Positions 43,289 through 51,836 are shown, numbered from the stretch's first letter. The stretch: DNA of 64,000 nt from Acholeplasmataceae bacterium (GCA_030603805.1 JAUVXD010000001.1:1-64000), one strand, 5' to 3'. The notes: a model not told the origin generated them from the letters alone. Made by a program: numbers and translations.

Positions 43289-43844
43289 TATTAATGACTT
43301 TAATGTCTTTATCTGTAACTTCAAAGTAGATGACATCCAAGTGTCTGATTAAATCTGCAAATGAATACTTTTCTGAATCAATGTTCATTAAGATTGCTTT
43401 AATGACATGAGAATGTGCAACAAGCAAGATTTTTTCACTTGGAAACTCTTGATATAAATTTTTAACAGCCCTTAAGATTCTTCGCATAATCAGTTCATCG
43501 TGCTCATAGTGTTCATGCTTATAATTCTTAATTCTAACTAAAGGCATCGCTGTTTCAAGTGGGGTTCCATCTAAGTGATAAAAATCTCTTTCGACAAACT
43601 GATGATCCACATAAATCGGTTGATTCATTTTGAGTTGTTTTGAGATGAGATATGCTGTTTCTAAAGCTCTAGATAAAGGGGAAGCAGCGATACGGTCAAA
43701 CGTTTCGCCTTCTTCCTTCAATAATTTTCCGAGTGCTTTGGCTTGTTCTCTACCAGCATCGGTTAAAGGGATGTTAATTCGACCTTGAACCAGACCTCTA
43801 GCATTATAATGTGTTTGTCCGTGTCTAACCATTGCTAAAATCAT
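43272..43844 (-). CDS. Histidine phosphatase family protein
   Basis: 190 residues. MVRHGQTHYNARGLVQGR is the complete RHG box of phosphoglycerate-mutase-like phosphatases, ASPLSRALETAYLI the Arg motif, and LLVAHSHVIKAI the second His motif. It is closer to the cobC/GpmB type than the protein at 21571-22095. Substrate unknown. GAGGAA precedes the ATG. It converges on plsC with a four-base overlap. Confidence 0.87.
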   Translation of the reverse strand: MILAMVRHGQTHYNARGLVQGRINIPLTDAGREQAKALGKLLKEEGETFDRIAASPLSRALETAYLISKQLKMNQPIYVDHQFVERDFYHLDGTPLETAMPLVRIKNYKHEHYEHDELIMRRILRAVKNLYQEFPSEKILLVAHSHVIKAILMNIDSEKYSFADLIRHLDVIYFEVTDKDIKVINRKGLA

Positions 43845-43898
43845 AAGATATTCCTCATTTCGTCCTTAATCATTATAACATACATTACTTTCTAAAGA

Positions 43899-43914
43899 TT
43901 ATCATATATGATAA
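43899..43914. promoter_or_regulatory. Perfect 16-bp palindrome upstream of the pyrimidine nucleoside phosphorylase gene
   Basis: TTATCATATATGATAA is self-complementary throughout. It lies 21 bases before the phosphorylase start, overlapping candidate -10 boxes TATGAT and TAAAAT, and so may be an operator for a nucleoside-responsive repressor. Confidence 0.55.
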
Positions 43915-43934
43915 AATATTGATAAGGAGACGTG

Positions 43935-45236
43935 ATGAATATGCATATGATTGATATCATCGCTAAAAAGCGAGATGGCAACGCATTAACACAACAAGAA
44001 ATAGATTTTGTTATCAAAAATTATACTCAAGGTCTTATACCTGATTATCAGATGAGTGCCTTTTTAATGGCTGTTTATTTTAATCAAATGAATGATGAGG
44101 AGTCCACATATCTTGCGCTTGCCATGAGAGATTCAGGTGATGTCATTGATTTATCATCGATAGAAGGTGTTAAAGTTGATAAACATTCCACAGGTGGCGT
44201 TGGGGATAAAGTGACCTTAATTTTAGGTCCACTTCTAGCAAGCCTTGGTGTGAAGTTTGCCAAAATGAGTGGTCGAGGACTTGGACATACGGGTGGTACC
44301 ATTGATAAACTCGAAAGTATACCAGGATACAAAGTTGAACTTCCTGTCAAAAAATTCATTAAACAAGTTCAAGACATTGGAATTGCAATCGTTGGGCAAA
44401 GCGGAGATGTTGCCCCTGCAGATAAAAAACTTTATGCATTAAGGGATGTGACAGCAACCGTCGATGTCATTCCTTTAATTGCATCTTCAATTATGTCAAA
44501 GAAACTTGCCAGCGGAGCAGATGCTATTGTGCTTGATGTTAAGGTTGGGCATGGGGCATTTATGAAGACTGAAGAGGATGCAATTAAGCTTGCTGAGCTT
44601 ATGGTCTCCATTGGACGATTGGCAGGTAAGCAGATGACAGCCATCTTAACCGGCATGGATGAGCCCTTAGGACATAAAATCGGTAATGCATTAGAAGTTT
44701 ATGAAGCGATTGAGACTTTAAATGGACAAGGACCTAAAGATTTAGTTGCTGTTACTGTTGAAATTGGTGCGCATCTTTTATTAGATGCTGGCATCGAAAG
44801 TGATTTTGAAACTGCAAAAATTAGATTGCATGAAGCCTTACAAAATGGAACTGCTTATCAGAAGTTTTTGGATTTAGTCGAAGCACAAGGCGGAAATTTA
44901 AATGCACTTGATGATCCATCAAAACTTTTATCTAAAAAAACAGTCAGCATCCTTGCTGAAAAAGAAGGCTATATTACAGATATCAATGCATTAGATATCG
45001 GTAAAGCAGCGATGCGTCTTGGTGCAGGTAGAGAAACCAAAGAAGATCTTGTGTTACTAGATGTTGGACTTGATCTTCATCTTAAAATTGGATCTTACGT
45101 TAAAAAAGGCGATAAGCTTGCAACCCTTTATGTGAGAGATAAAGGCATAGAAGAAGCGAAAAAATTGATTTTAAGTGCCATTCAAATTGGAAACGAACAA
45201 AAGCATTTAGAATTGATTAGAAAAACGATTAAGTAA
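43935..45236 (+). CDS. pdp: Pyrimidine-nucleoside phosphorylase
   Basis: 433 residues. VDKHSTGGVGDKVTLILGPLLASLGVKFAKMSGRGLGHTGGTIDKLESIPGY is the thymidine/pyrimidine phosphorylase signature; SSIMSKKLASGADAIVLDVKVG and a biotin-like C-terminal domain follow. It splits uridine, thymidine or deoxyuridine; the deoxyribose-1-phosphate goes toward DeoC. AAGGAGA lies before GTG 43932, ATG 43935 and ATG 43941, all in frame; I use ATG 43935. The next gene starts three bases after the stop. Confidence 0.93.
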   Translation: MNMHMIDIIAKKRDGNALTQQEIDFVIKNYTQGLIPDYQMSAFLMAVYFNQMNDEESTYLALAMRDSGDVIDLSSIEGVKVDKHSTGGVGDKVTLILGPLLASLGVKFAKMSGRGLGHTGGTIDKLESIPGYKVELPVKKFIKQVQDIGIAIVGQSGDVAPADKKLYALRDVTATVDVIPLIASSIMSKKLASGADAIVLDVKVGHGAFMKTEEDAIKLAELMVSIGRLAGKQMTAILTGMDEPLGHKIGNALEVYEAIETLNGQGPKDLVAVTVEIGAHLLLDAGIESDFETAKIRLHEALQNGTAYQKFLDLVEAQGGNLNALDDPSKLLSKKTVSILAEKEGYITDINALDIGKAAMRLGAGRETKEDLVLLDVGLDLHLKIGSYVKKGDKLATLYVRDKGIEEAKKLILSAIQIGNEQKHLELIRKTIK

Positions 45237-45239
45237 AAG

Positions 45240-46343
45240 ATGATTAAATATCCAGATTATAACCACTCTATCTTAAATGTTTCAGCAACACTACTCAAAC
45301 ATTATGGAGTAGTTTCTTCTTTTGGGACCATTCAATCATTAGAAGAATCACTGAAGAAAAATCCAAAACATGTGGTTTATATTTTGCTGGATGGTATGGG
45401 AATCAATCTATTAAAAAAGCATCTTAAGCAGGATGCTTTTTTCAATCGAAACTTAAAAGACACCATCACTTCGGTATTTCCTCCAACGACTGTAGCTGCA
45501 ACCAATGTGGTCTTATCAGGAAAGGCACCTATCTCAACGGGTTATCTCGGTTGGGTTCAATACTTTAAAAAAGAGGATACAGATCTAGCTGTGTTTATGA
45601 ATTATGATTATTACCACCATGATCGAACTTTTGATTTAATCTTAAGAGATCATTATCTAAAGTATGATACGATTCTCGATCAAATCAAAAAGAAAAATGC
45701 TGATGTCATGACATTTGAACTTTTTCCAAGTTTTAGAAATCCAGGATATCATGCGTTTTGTGATCAAATCGATGAAGCATTATCAATCATGAAAAGTTAC
45801 AAGAAAACATTTACCTATATTTACTGGACAGAACCAGATTTATCAGAGCATGATTATGGTATCTCACACGATCTGATCAATGATATCCTCAGTCACTTAA
45901 ATGATGAAGTGGAAAGACTTTATCAAAACATGCCAGAAGATTCACAAATCATAGTGATTGCTGATCATGGCTTAACCGATGTTGAACATGTGGATTTGAC
46001 TCAAAATGAGGCACTGATGTCTTGTCTTAAAACAAAACCATCCTTAGAACCTAGAGCAACCACTTTCTTTGTTAAAAAAGGCTTTAAAAAGCGATTTAAA
46101 GAGCTTTTCAACTTAAGCTATCAAACAGATTTTTTGTTATTATCAAAAAGAGAATTCCTAAAATCAGGATTACTTGGTTCGGGTAAAAAACATCCAATGC
46201 TTAAAAGTTTTATCGGTGATTTTGTAGGGATTGCCATAGGAAAATCTATGTTTGATTTTATACCTGGCAATCAGTTTGTCGCAAATCATGCGGGATTAAC
46301 ACAAGATGAAATGGACGTCCCTTTAATCATCATTACCAAGTAA
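45240..46343 (+). CDS. Type I phosphodiesterase/nucleotide pyrophosphatase family protein
   Basis: 367 residues of the alkaline-phosphatase superfamily. YILLDGMGINLL (metal Asp), SVFPPTTVAATNVVLSGKAP (nucleophile Thr), TEPDLSEHDYG (Asp and His), VIADHGLTDVEHVDL (Asp, His) and FVANHAGLTQDEMDVP (last His) cover both zinc sites. No signal peptide is seen, so it is cytoplasmic. Context with the phosphorylase suggests a nucleotide or sugar-phosphate substrate, which is inference. There is no separate promoter; the two genes form an operon. Confidence 0.87.
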   Translation: MIKYPDYNHSILNVSATLLKHYGVVSSFGTIQSLEESLKKNPKHVVYILLDGMGINLLKKHLKQDAFFNRNLKDTITSVFPPTTVAATNVVLSGKAPISTGYLGWVQYFKKEDTDLAVFMNYDYYHHDRTFDLILRDHYLKYDTILDQIKKKNADVMTFELFPSFRNPGYHAFCDQIDEALSIMKSYKKTFTYIYWTEPDLSEHDYGISHDLINDILSHLNDEVERLYQNMPEDSQIIVIADHGLTDVEHVDLTQNEALMSCLKTKPSLEPRATTFFVKKGFKKRFKELFNLSYQTDFLLLSKREFLKSGLLGSGKKHPMLKSFIGDFVGIAIGKSMFDFIPGNQFVANHAGLTQDEMDVPLIIITK

Positions 46344-46345
46344 AA

Positions 46346-46383
46346 AAATGGCTGCATCTCCCCCCAGATGACAGCCATTTTCT
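46346..46383. terminator. Bidirectional terminator between the phosphodiesterase and SPFH genes
   Basis: AAAATGGCTG and CAGCCATTTT form a 10-bp stem extended inside by ATCT/AGAT around a C-rich loop. Confidence 0.9.
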
Positions 46384-46391
46384 TTAGTTAG

Positions 46392-47345
46392 TTATTTCTT
46401 TTCAACAGCTTTGCTGTCTTTTGCAAATTCAGCAGCCATTAAAATAGATGATGCAAGGTCTGTAATATTTGTTGGAACAACAAGTTTCACAGCTTGACCA
46501 TTCGCAACTTGAGCTAATGCCTCATATGATTTCAGAGTGAGGACATTCTTATCTGCACCAGCATCTTTAATCAATTTAATCCCAAGTGCTTCAGCTTCTT
46601 TGATCTTGAAGATTGCAGCAGCTTCCCCTTCAGCTTGAAGGATTTTTTCTTTCTTGTTGGCTTCAGCTCTTAAAATCAGTGCTTCAGCATCCCCTTCAGC
46701 TCTTAAGATTTCAGCTCTCTTTTCACCTTCAGCAATCAAAATGGTTTGACGTTTTTCACGTTCAGCACGCATTTGCTTTTCCATGGATTCTCTGATGTCT
46801 TTAGGTGGCACGATGTTCTTAACTTCAACACGGTTCACTTTAATACCCCATGCATCGGTTGCTTCATCAAGGATTTCTCTCATCTTTGTATTGATTAAAT
46901 CTCTAGATGTGAGTGTTTGATCTAAGTCAAGATCACCTATGATATTACGGAGTGTGGTTGCAGAAATATTTTCAATGGCAAGCATTGGATTTTCTGTACC
47001 ATAAGTGAATAATTTAGAGTCTGTAATTTGGAAGAAGACAACAGTATCAATTTGCATTGTGACGTTATCTTTAGTGATTACAGGTTGTGGATCAAAGTCT
47101 TTAACGATTTCTTTATGAGAAACGGTTCTTACAACTCTATCAAACACAGGTAAAATAAAGTGTACACCAACACCTAAAGTCTTATGATAAGCACCAAGAC
47201 GTTCAACAACAACTGTCTTTGTTTGAGTTACAAGTCTAAAACTCAAAGCAAAGATGATGAATAAAATGACGATACCGACAATAATGCCAGTTACTGCACC
47301 TGTAGAAATCGCGATAGGTGCTAAAAATAGTTCAATCAATTTCAT
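46392..47345 (-). CDS. SPFH/Band 7 stomatin-like membrane protein
   Basis: 317 residues. A hydrophobic anchor (about 13-40), the SPFH domain (about 45-215: VVERLGAYHKTLGVGVHFILPVFDRV, TKDNVTMQIDTVVFFQITD, RDLINTKMREILDEATDAWGIKVNRVEVKNI) and a coiled-coil rich in Glu, Ala and Lys repeats (about 195-260, EGEKRAEILRAEGDAEALI). This is the stomatin/QmcA type that oligomerises at membrane microdomains. NfeD, 23 bases upstream in the same operon, is its usual partner. The C-terminus is short and charged. Confidence 0.92.
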   Translation of the reverse strand: MKLIELFLAPIAISTGAVTGIIVGIVILFIIFALSFRLVTQTKTVVVERLGAYHKTLGVGVHFILPVFDRVVRTVSHKEIVKDFDPQPVITKDNVTMQIDTVVFFQITDSKLFTYGTENPMLAIENISATTLRNIIGDLDLDQTLTSRDLINTKMREILDEATDAWGIKVNRVEVKNIVPPKDIRESMEKQMRAEREKRQTILIAEGEKRAEILRAEGDAEALILRAEANKKEKILQAEGEAAAIFKIKEAEALGIKLIKDAGADKNVLTLKSYEALAQVANGQAVKLVVPTNITDLASSILMAAEFAKDSKAVEKK

Positions 47346-47368
47346 ATGTATACCTCTTTCTTTTTAAT

Positions 47369-47800
47369 TTATTTGTCAATCACAGTCACAATCAATTTTG
47401 CGCCTTCAATATCAAGAATTCGAACATGCTGTCCCACTTCAATCGTTTCTTTGGAGATAGCAGACCATTCAATGTACTGAACCTTAACACGGCCAATGGT
47501 ATCGGGGGTAATTTGCTTAATGCAAATCGCCTGTTGACCAATTAAAGCTTCAGCATTGGTTTTGATCTCGTTGGTTTTCATATACTTCTTGACGACAGGT
47601 CTTGTGAAAAGAAGTAATGCAAAAGCAATGACTATGAAAATAACAATTTGAACAATAATGTGAGCTCCTGCAAGTGCTAGGACAAAGCTTGGTAGTGCAG
47701 CAAGTGCGAACCAAATACTAATCATATCAGATGTTAAAAGTTCAGCAACGAGTGCAATGACAAATAATCCTAACCAAAACCAGATCATATAGTCGAGCAT
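47369..47800 (-). CDS. NfeD family membrane protein (short form)
   Basis: 143 residues. Three membrane helices in the first 75 residues and a C-terminal OB-fold (about 85-143: ALIGQQAICIKQITPDTIGRVKVQYIEWSAISKETIEVGQHVRILDIEGAKLIV). This is the short NfeD1b-type protein without the N-terminal ClpP-like protease. It pairs with the downstream SPFH protein. The start is one base from the preceding gene stop region, so translation is coupled. Confidence 0.92.
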   Translation of the reverse strand: MLDYMIWFWLGLFVIALVAELLTSDMISIWFALAALPSFVLALAGAHIIVQIVIFIVIAFALLLFTRPVVKKYMKTNEIKTNAEALIGQQAICIKQITPDTIGRVKVQYIEWSAISKETIEVGQHVRILDIEGAKLIVTVIDK

Positions 47801-47801
47801 A

Positions 47802-48176
47802 TTATACTTCCTCCTTCAAATCCACAACAAGGATTTGATTCTTTTGGTCCCATGTTGCTTTGAATTTATGGGTTTCAATCTCAAGATTCAAGCCAGCAAA
47901 ATCTGAAACCTCTTGCATGAATGCCTTATTAGTGACTCTACTATATGAAGAACGCACAGTAATTTTATATTTATTACTTTCTGGTATATCATGCTTCATA
48001 GAATCAGCTTTGTTTAATGGCCTAATGGCAATGAGTTTTTTAGATTTCTCTAAACCTAGCATAACGCTATAAGCGTTCTCAAAGAAAAATGTTGCAGGTT
48101 TGTTCAATGTGAGATTGCCAGCTGCAAGTGTTACAATGCAGTCTTTAGGCTTTTCGTTGAACCACGTAAATTCCAT
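47802..48176 (-). CDS. Uncharacterised 124-residue protein in the SPFH/NfeD operon
   Basis: I do not recognise the family. It is soluble-looking and beta-rich, starting MEFTWFNEKPKDCIVTLAAGNLTLNK, with conserved-looking SVMLGLEKSKKLIAIRPLNKAD and a final TWDQKNQILVVDLKEEV. The repeated strand pattern might be an AbrB- or PilZ-like small barrel, but I cannot show it. AAGGAG lies eight bases before ATG 48176 (a GTG at 48185 overlaps that site). It is the first gene of the operon with nfeD and the stomatin-like gene, behind a good promoter. Confidence 0.75.
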   Translation of the reverse strand: MEFTWFNEKPKDCIVTLAAGNLTLNKPATFFFENAYSVMLGLEKSKKLIAIRPLNKADSMKHDIPESNKYKITVRSSYSRVTNKAFMQEVSDFAGLNLEIETHKFKATWDQKNQILVVDLKEEV

Positions 48177-48198
48177 AAGTATCACTCCTTACACTTCT

Positions 48199-48226
48199 AT
48201 TATACACCGAATTATTTGAAATGCAA
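48199..48226 (-). promoter_or_regulatory. Promoter of the unknown-nfeD-SPFH operon
   Basis: Minus-strand TTGCAT (48221-48226) and TATAAT (48199-48204) with a 16-base spacer, 14 bases before AAGGAG. Confidence 0.7.
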
Positions 48227-48248
48227 GAAAAATTACTAAAAATTATTA

Positions 48249-48704
48249 TCAATTATCAAAATGTATTTTTTGGATATCCATACCAAAATCATGGGCAAAT
48301 GTTTTGATTTCTTCAAATTGGTCTAAAGGAATGAATGAACTGGGTGTCAAGACTTCTTCGAAATGCTTCAGCATGACTTTTAATGTATCAAGTGTAGCAT
48401 AGACGAAGATCTTAGGGTCATGAATTTGATAAGTCAAAGTCAACTTAACATTTGTGCTTGTTCCATCATCAAGTTTTTTAATATAGTGATGATGTTTAAT
48501 TTGAACTGTTAAATCCACAGATTGAATGACGCGATCGAGTAGCGGAACAATGAAATGTATACCAGGTTGATCAATGATTTTCAAGAATACTCCAAATCGT
48601 TCAACAACGAGTGCTTGATGTTGTCCAACGATTTTAATGTTGGGTAAAAGCAGTAGAACGACGAGGAAGAGAAGAACGAGTATTGCTGTAATTTCTGGTG
48701 GCAT
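48249..48704 (-). CDS. Half-length SPFH/Band 7 protein
   Basis: 151 residues. A hydrophobic N-terminus (5-23) and the first part of an SPFH domain: VGQHQALVVERFGVFLKIIDQPGIHFIVPLLDRVIQSVDLTVQIK, then LTYQIHDPKIFVYATLDTLKVMLKHFEEVL. It stops before the second half of the domain and has no coiled coil; after the stop the sequence is AT-rich spacer, with no remnant in any frame that I can see. It is a paralogue of the protein at 46392-47345. It could be a capping or regulatory subunit, or a decayed copy that is still open. Confidence 0.75.
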   Translation of the reverse strand: MPPEITAILVLLFLVVLLLLPNIKIVGQHQALVVERFGVFLKIIDQPGIHFIVPLLDRVIQSVDLTVQIKHHHYIKKLDDGTSTNVKLTLTYQIHDPKIFVYATLDTLKVMLKHFEEVLTPSSFIPLDQFEEIKTFAHDFGMDIQKIHFDN

Positions 48705-48764
48705 AAAAACCTCTTTCTATATGATTTGAAATCTATCAAATCTTATGATATGATTAAGATGATC

Positions 48765-48842
48765 ACTACGGGGAGCCATGTGCTGAGAGGACGAAAGTCG
48801 ACCCGCGAACCTGATCTGGATCGTACCAGCGGAGGGATAGTT
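48765..48842 (+). promoter_or_regulatory. TPP riboswitch aptamer upstream of thiT
   Basis: ACTACGGGGAGCC, GCTGAGAGG, ACCCGCGAACCTGATCTGGAT, GTACCAGCG and GAGGGA appear in the order and spacing of the Thi-box. P3 is short. The downstream gene is a thiamine transporter, agreeing with the ligand. Confidence 0.97.
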
Positions 48843-48867
48843 TGATAATATATCATACACACTATCA

Positions 48868-48900
48868 ATTTCTTTGGTCATCCATAGAAATTTTTATTTT
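48868..48900 (+). terminator. Riboswitch expression-platform terminator before thiT
   Basis: ATTTCTTTGG and CCATAGAAAT pair with one T-T mismatch around TCAT, followed by TTTTTATTTT. It lies between aptamer and start codon, so thiamine pyrophosphate should cause premature termination. Confidence 0.8.
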
Positions 48901-48921
48901 TCTAAGGAGGAAAAAAGAGAA

Positions 48922-49500
48922 ATGACACAGAGTTTAGAACTCAGAAAGTTGACGATGAGCAGCGCATTGGTCGCTATAGCATTTGCTATTGAATTGCTCA
49001 TCAAGTTTGTATTACCGATGTTTAATATGCCCTTTGGTGGCAATTTCATCGGATTATCGATGCTGCCTATGGTCATCGTAGGATTCCTATATGGATTCAA
49101 ATACGGAATCATTGCAGGGTTTGTTTATGGGGTGTTTGAAGTCATGCTTGCACCAAGTGGGTATATCATTGGATGGTCATTTTTACTTGACTATCTGATT
49201 GGATTTACTGCATATGGTTTAACAGGTTTATTTGTTGGAAAACTCAAATCTGTTAAATATGTTGTCTTTGGTGTACTATTAGCGGGGTTTGTGAGATATC
49301 TCTCAGTATCCTTTGCAGGTGTCATTTTTTGGAGTGAGACCGCTAATTTTGATGCATTTGTCTACTCATTTGTCTATTATAATTTAGGATATAATGTCTC
49401 GACAACCGTCATTACGCTCGCTATTCTCATTTTAATTCGTAAGCGTATTGTCATGCTTAACGAGGATTTTTTAGGAAAGCATTTAAGTTCTGAGCAATAA
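48922..49500 (+). CDS. thiT: Thiamine ECF transporter S-component ThiT
   Basis: 192 residues with about six membrane helices. LRKLTMSSALVAIAFAIELL, SMLPMVIVGFLYGFKYGIIAGFVYG, GYIIGWSFLLDYLIGFTAYGLTGLF and SVSFAGVIFW match ThiT, with Trp, Glu and Tyr residues typical of the thiamine pocket. AAGGAGG lies 12 bases before ATG 48922; an upstream in-frame start at 48874 lies within the terminator. It needs the shared ECF module, absent here. It overlaps recU on the other strand by 44 bases. Confidence 0.94.
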   Translation: MTQSLELRKLTMSSALVAIAFAIELLIKFVLPMFNMPFGGNFIGLSMLPMVIVGFLYGFKYGIIAGFVYGVFEVMLAPSGYIIGWSFLLDYLIGFTAYGLTGLFVGKLKSVKYVVFGVLLAGFVRYLSVSFAGVIFWSETANFDAFVYSFVYYNLGYNVSTTVITLAILILIRKRIVMLNEDFLGKHLSSEQ

Positions 49501-50050
49501 TCTTTAAATAATCTAAACGTGGTTGATATCCAAAAGGTATCTGATAAGCCTCTGATTTAAAAGCTTCATAAGGGATGGATTTCCGTCCCTTTTCTTCTTC
49601 CTTATTGTCCCAAAAGGAAAAAAGCACTGAAGCCGGAAGAATGAAATATTCATTATATGCCTTAAAATGAACAATTAAAAAGGCAATACCACCTTGCTTA
49701 ACGACACCTTTTAAATGGCTAATTTGATGGTCATGGACATTTTTAAGAGGCATCGAAGTTTTGGAATTGGTTTCCTTTGCATCAAAATCAATATAAAGTC
49801 CTTGATAAATACCATTAAAATCAGTAGTTGATGGCGTTTTATAATAAGCTTCAGTAATTTTTGCTTTGTTTCTTGCAGGATAACTAACAGATACCACTTG
49901 GATAGGTGTAGGTTTTTTATGAATCACTGCAATACCTGCATTCAAGTAATAGAGATTACTTGATTCGATATCCGATTCTAATGTCATACCGAGATTGGCA
50001 TAGTTTGTTACCTTTTGCTGTGCTTTGCGTTTGATGGGATAATTGATCAT
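49457..50050 (-). CDS. recU: Holliday junction resolvase RecU
   Basis: 197 residues. NYANLGMTLESDIESSNLYYLNAGIAVIHKKPTPIQVV is the RecU opening, TDFNGIYQGLYIDFDAKETN the nuclease core with the metal-binding Asp, Asp and Glu-Lys-like motif, and HLKGVVKQGGIAFLIVHF follows. It resolves recombination junctions in Firmicutes and some Mollicutes. AGGTGA precedes ATG 50050; GTG 50059 is less likely. In walled Firmicutes recU adjoins a penicillin-binding protein gene; here none is present. Confidence 0.93.
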   Translation of the reverse strand: MINYPIKRKAQQKVTNYANLGMTLESDIESSNLYYLNAGIAVIHKKPTPIQVVSVSYPARNKAKITEAYYKTPSTTDFNGIYQGLYIDFDAKETNSKTSMPLKNVHDHQISHLKGVVKQGGIAFLIVHFKAYNEYFILPASVLFSFWDNKEEEKGRKSIPYEAFKSEAYQIPFGYQPRLDYLKIIAQNLNAFLKNPR

Positions 50051-50095
50051 ATGGTTCACCTAATATTATCATATCACAGATATGAGTTAAAATCA

Positions 50096-50123
50096 TTGAG
50101 TATTCATGAAAACATGGTATAAT
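50096..50123 (+). promoter_or_regulatory. Promoter of rnjA
   Basis: TTGAGT (50096-50101) and TATAAT (50118-50123) with 16 bases between. Confidence 0.65.
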
Positions 50124-50160
50124 AACCATAGTAAAAACCGTTTCAAGGGATGTGTTATAG

Positions 50161-51834
50161 GTGAGTAAAATCAGGTTTTTTGCATTAGGTGGACTCGGAG
50201 AAAATGGCAAGAACATGTATGTCGTTGAAGTTGATCAACAACTTTTTATCATGGATGCTGGTATTAAATATCCGAGTGCAGAACTTTATGGTGTCGATGA
50301 AATCATACCCGACTATCGTGTGCTTATTAGAGCCAAGGATCGGATACGGGGTATCTTTTTGTCTCATGCACATGAAGATCATATCAGTGCATTACCCCAT
50401 TTATTAAAGGATTTAAATGTACCCGTTTATGCAACCCATTTTACGATGCAAATTGTGATGGATATGCTTAAAGATGAAGGCTACAAACTCGAAGAGTTAA
50501 CTTTAAATACCATTTCTCAAAATAGTATCATCAAGTTTGGAAATGTTCGAGTAACTTTTTTTAATACCACACACTCCATACCTGAATCGGTCGGTATTGC
50601 CATTCACACAGTGGATGGACTCATTGTTTATACAAGTGATTTCACATTTGATCAAAGTAGTGATGCAAAATATCAAACAGATTTTAGAAAAATCAATGAA
50701 CTATCTGAAAAAAACGTTTTAGCTTTACTCACTGAAAGTCTTGGATCAACCCTTGAACTTAATGGTGGTGTAAGTCAAAATTTAAATCATCGTTTAAATA
50801 GTATTTATGCCAATGCTGAAGGCAGAATCATTGTTTCATTATTTTCATCCGATTTAAGAAAAATTCAACGGATTATCGATATTTCATTACTTCACCATAA
50901 AAAGATAGCCATTATTGGTAGAAGAGCGCAACGAATTGTCGATATTGCGATTCACAACGGTTACTTAAATATTCCTGAATCTTCATTAATCACTTTAAGA
51001 TACGTGGATGATAAAAACAAAAACGACAGTCATGATATTGTCGCATTAGTGACAGGTAATCGTCATGAACCTTTCTTTATGCTTCAAAGAATGTGTAAAA
51101 AGTCGGACAGATTGATTCATATTTCAGAAAAAGATACCGTTATTTTAATGACGCCACCAGTTCCTGGTACTGAAAAAATGGCTGCAAGAACTCTCGATAT
51201 TTTGTACCGTTCAGATGCACAAGTCAAAGTGGTCGATAAGAGATTATTAACGTCTGCTCATGCAACTGCCGAAGAAATTAAAATGATGATGAACTTGCTC
51301 AAACCTAAGTATATTATTCCAACCATTGGGGAATATCGTCATCAATATGGAGTTAAAAAACTAGCTCAAGAAATTGGCTATAAAGAGAACCAAATCTTTT
51401 TAATGGATAATGGTGATGTCTTAACGATTGATGACAAAGAAGCTTATGTATCCAAAAATGATATCAATGTTGGTGAAATTTTAATTGATGGTACTGCAGT
51501 AGGTGATGTCAACGATTTTGTCATGAAAGATCGTGAACTGCTAGCCGAAGATGGTGCACTCTTACTGGTAGCACATGTCAGTCCAAAAACTAAGCAAATC
51601 TTAGGAGAGGTTAAAATTGTCACCAAAGGGTTTGTTTATGTTCAAGAATCTGAAGAGTTACTGAACAAAGTTAAAGAAACATTCTTTGATGTTTCAAAAA
51701 GACATTTAGAAGGCAAATATATCAACTGGAACGAATATAAGCGTGATGTTCGAAATGAAGTAAACCGGTTCATTTATCAAGAAACGAAGCGTTCACCGAT
51801 TACGATACCCGTCATTATCTCAACCGAAGGATAG
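50161..51834 (+). CDS. rnjA: Ribonuclease J
   Basis: 557 residues. LSHAHEDHISALPHLL (69-80) is the metallo-beta-lactamase zinc motif; IHTVDGLIVYTSDFTFDQ supplies later ligands; beta-CASP motifs TESLGST and PTIGEYRHQYGVKKLA follow, and a C-terminal domain of about 100 residues ends the protein. It is the 5'-3' exonuclease and endonuclease of RNA turnover. Starts with GTG at 50161, AAGGGA ten bases upstream. Followed by a bidirectional terminator. Confidence 0.95.
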   Translation: MSKIRFFALGGLGENGKNMYVVEVDQQLFIMDAGIKYPSAELYGVDEIIPDYRVLIRAKDRIRGIFLSHAHEDHISALPHLLKDLNVPVYATHFTMQIVMDMLKDEGYKLEELTLNTISQNSIIKFGNVRVTFFNTTHSIPESVGIAIHTVDGLIVYTSDFTFDQSSDAKYQTDFRKINELSEKNVLALLTESLGSTLELNGGVSQNLNHRLNSIYANAEGRIIVSLFSSDLRKIQRIIDISLLHHKKIAIIGRRAQRIVDIAIHNGYLNIPESSLITLRYVDDKNKNDSHDIVALVTGNRHEPFFMLQRMCKKSDRLIHISEKDTVILMTPPVPGTEKMAARTLDILYRSDAQVKVVDKRLLTSAHATAEEIKMMMNLLKPKYIIPTIGEYRHQYGVKKLAQEIGYKENQIFLMDNGDVLTIDDKEAYVSKNDINVGEILIDGTAVGDVNDFVMKDRELLAEDGALLLVAHVSPKTKQILGEVKIVTKGFVYVQESEELLNKVKETFFDVSKRHLEGKYINWNEYKRDVRNEVNRFIYQETKRSPITIPVIISTEG

Positions 51835-51836
51835 TA

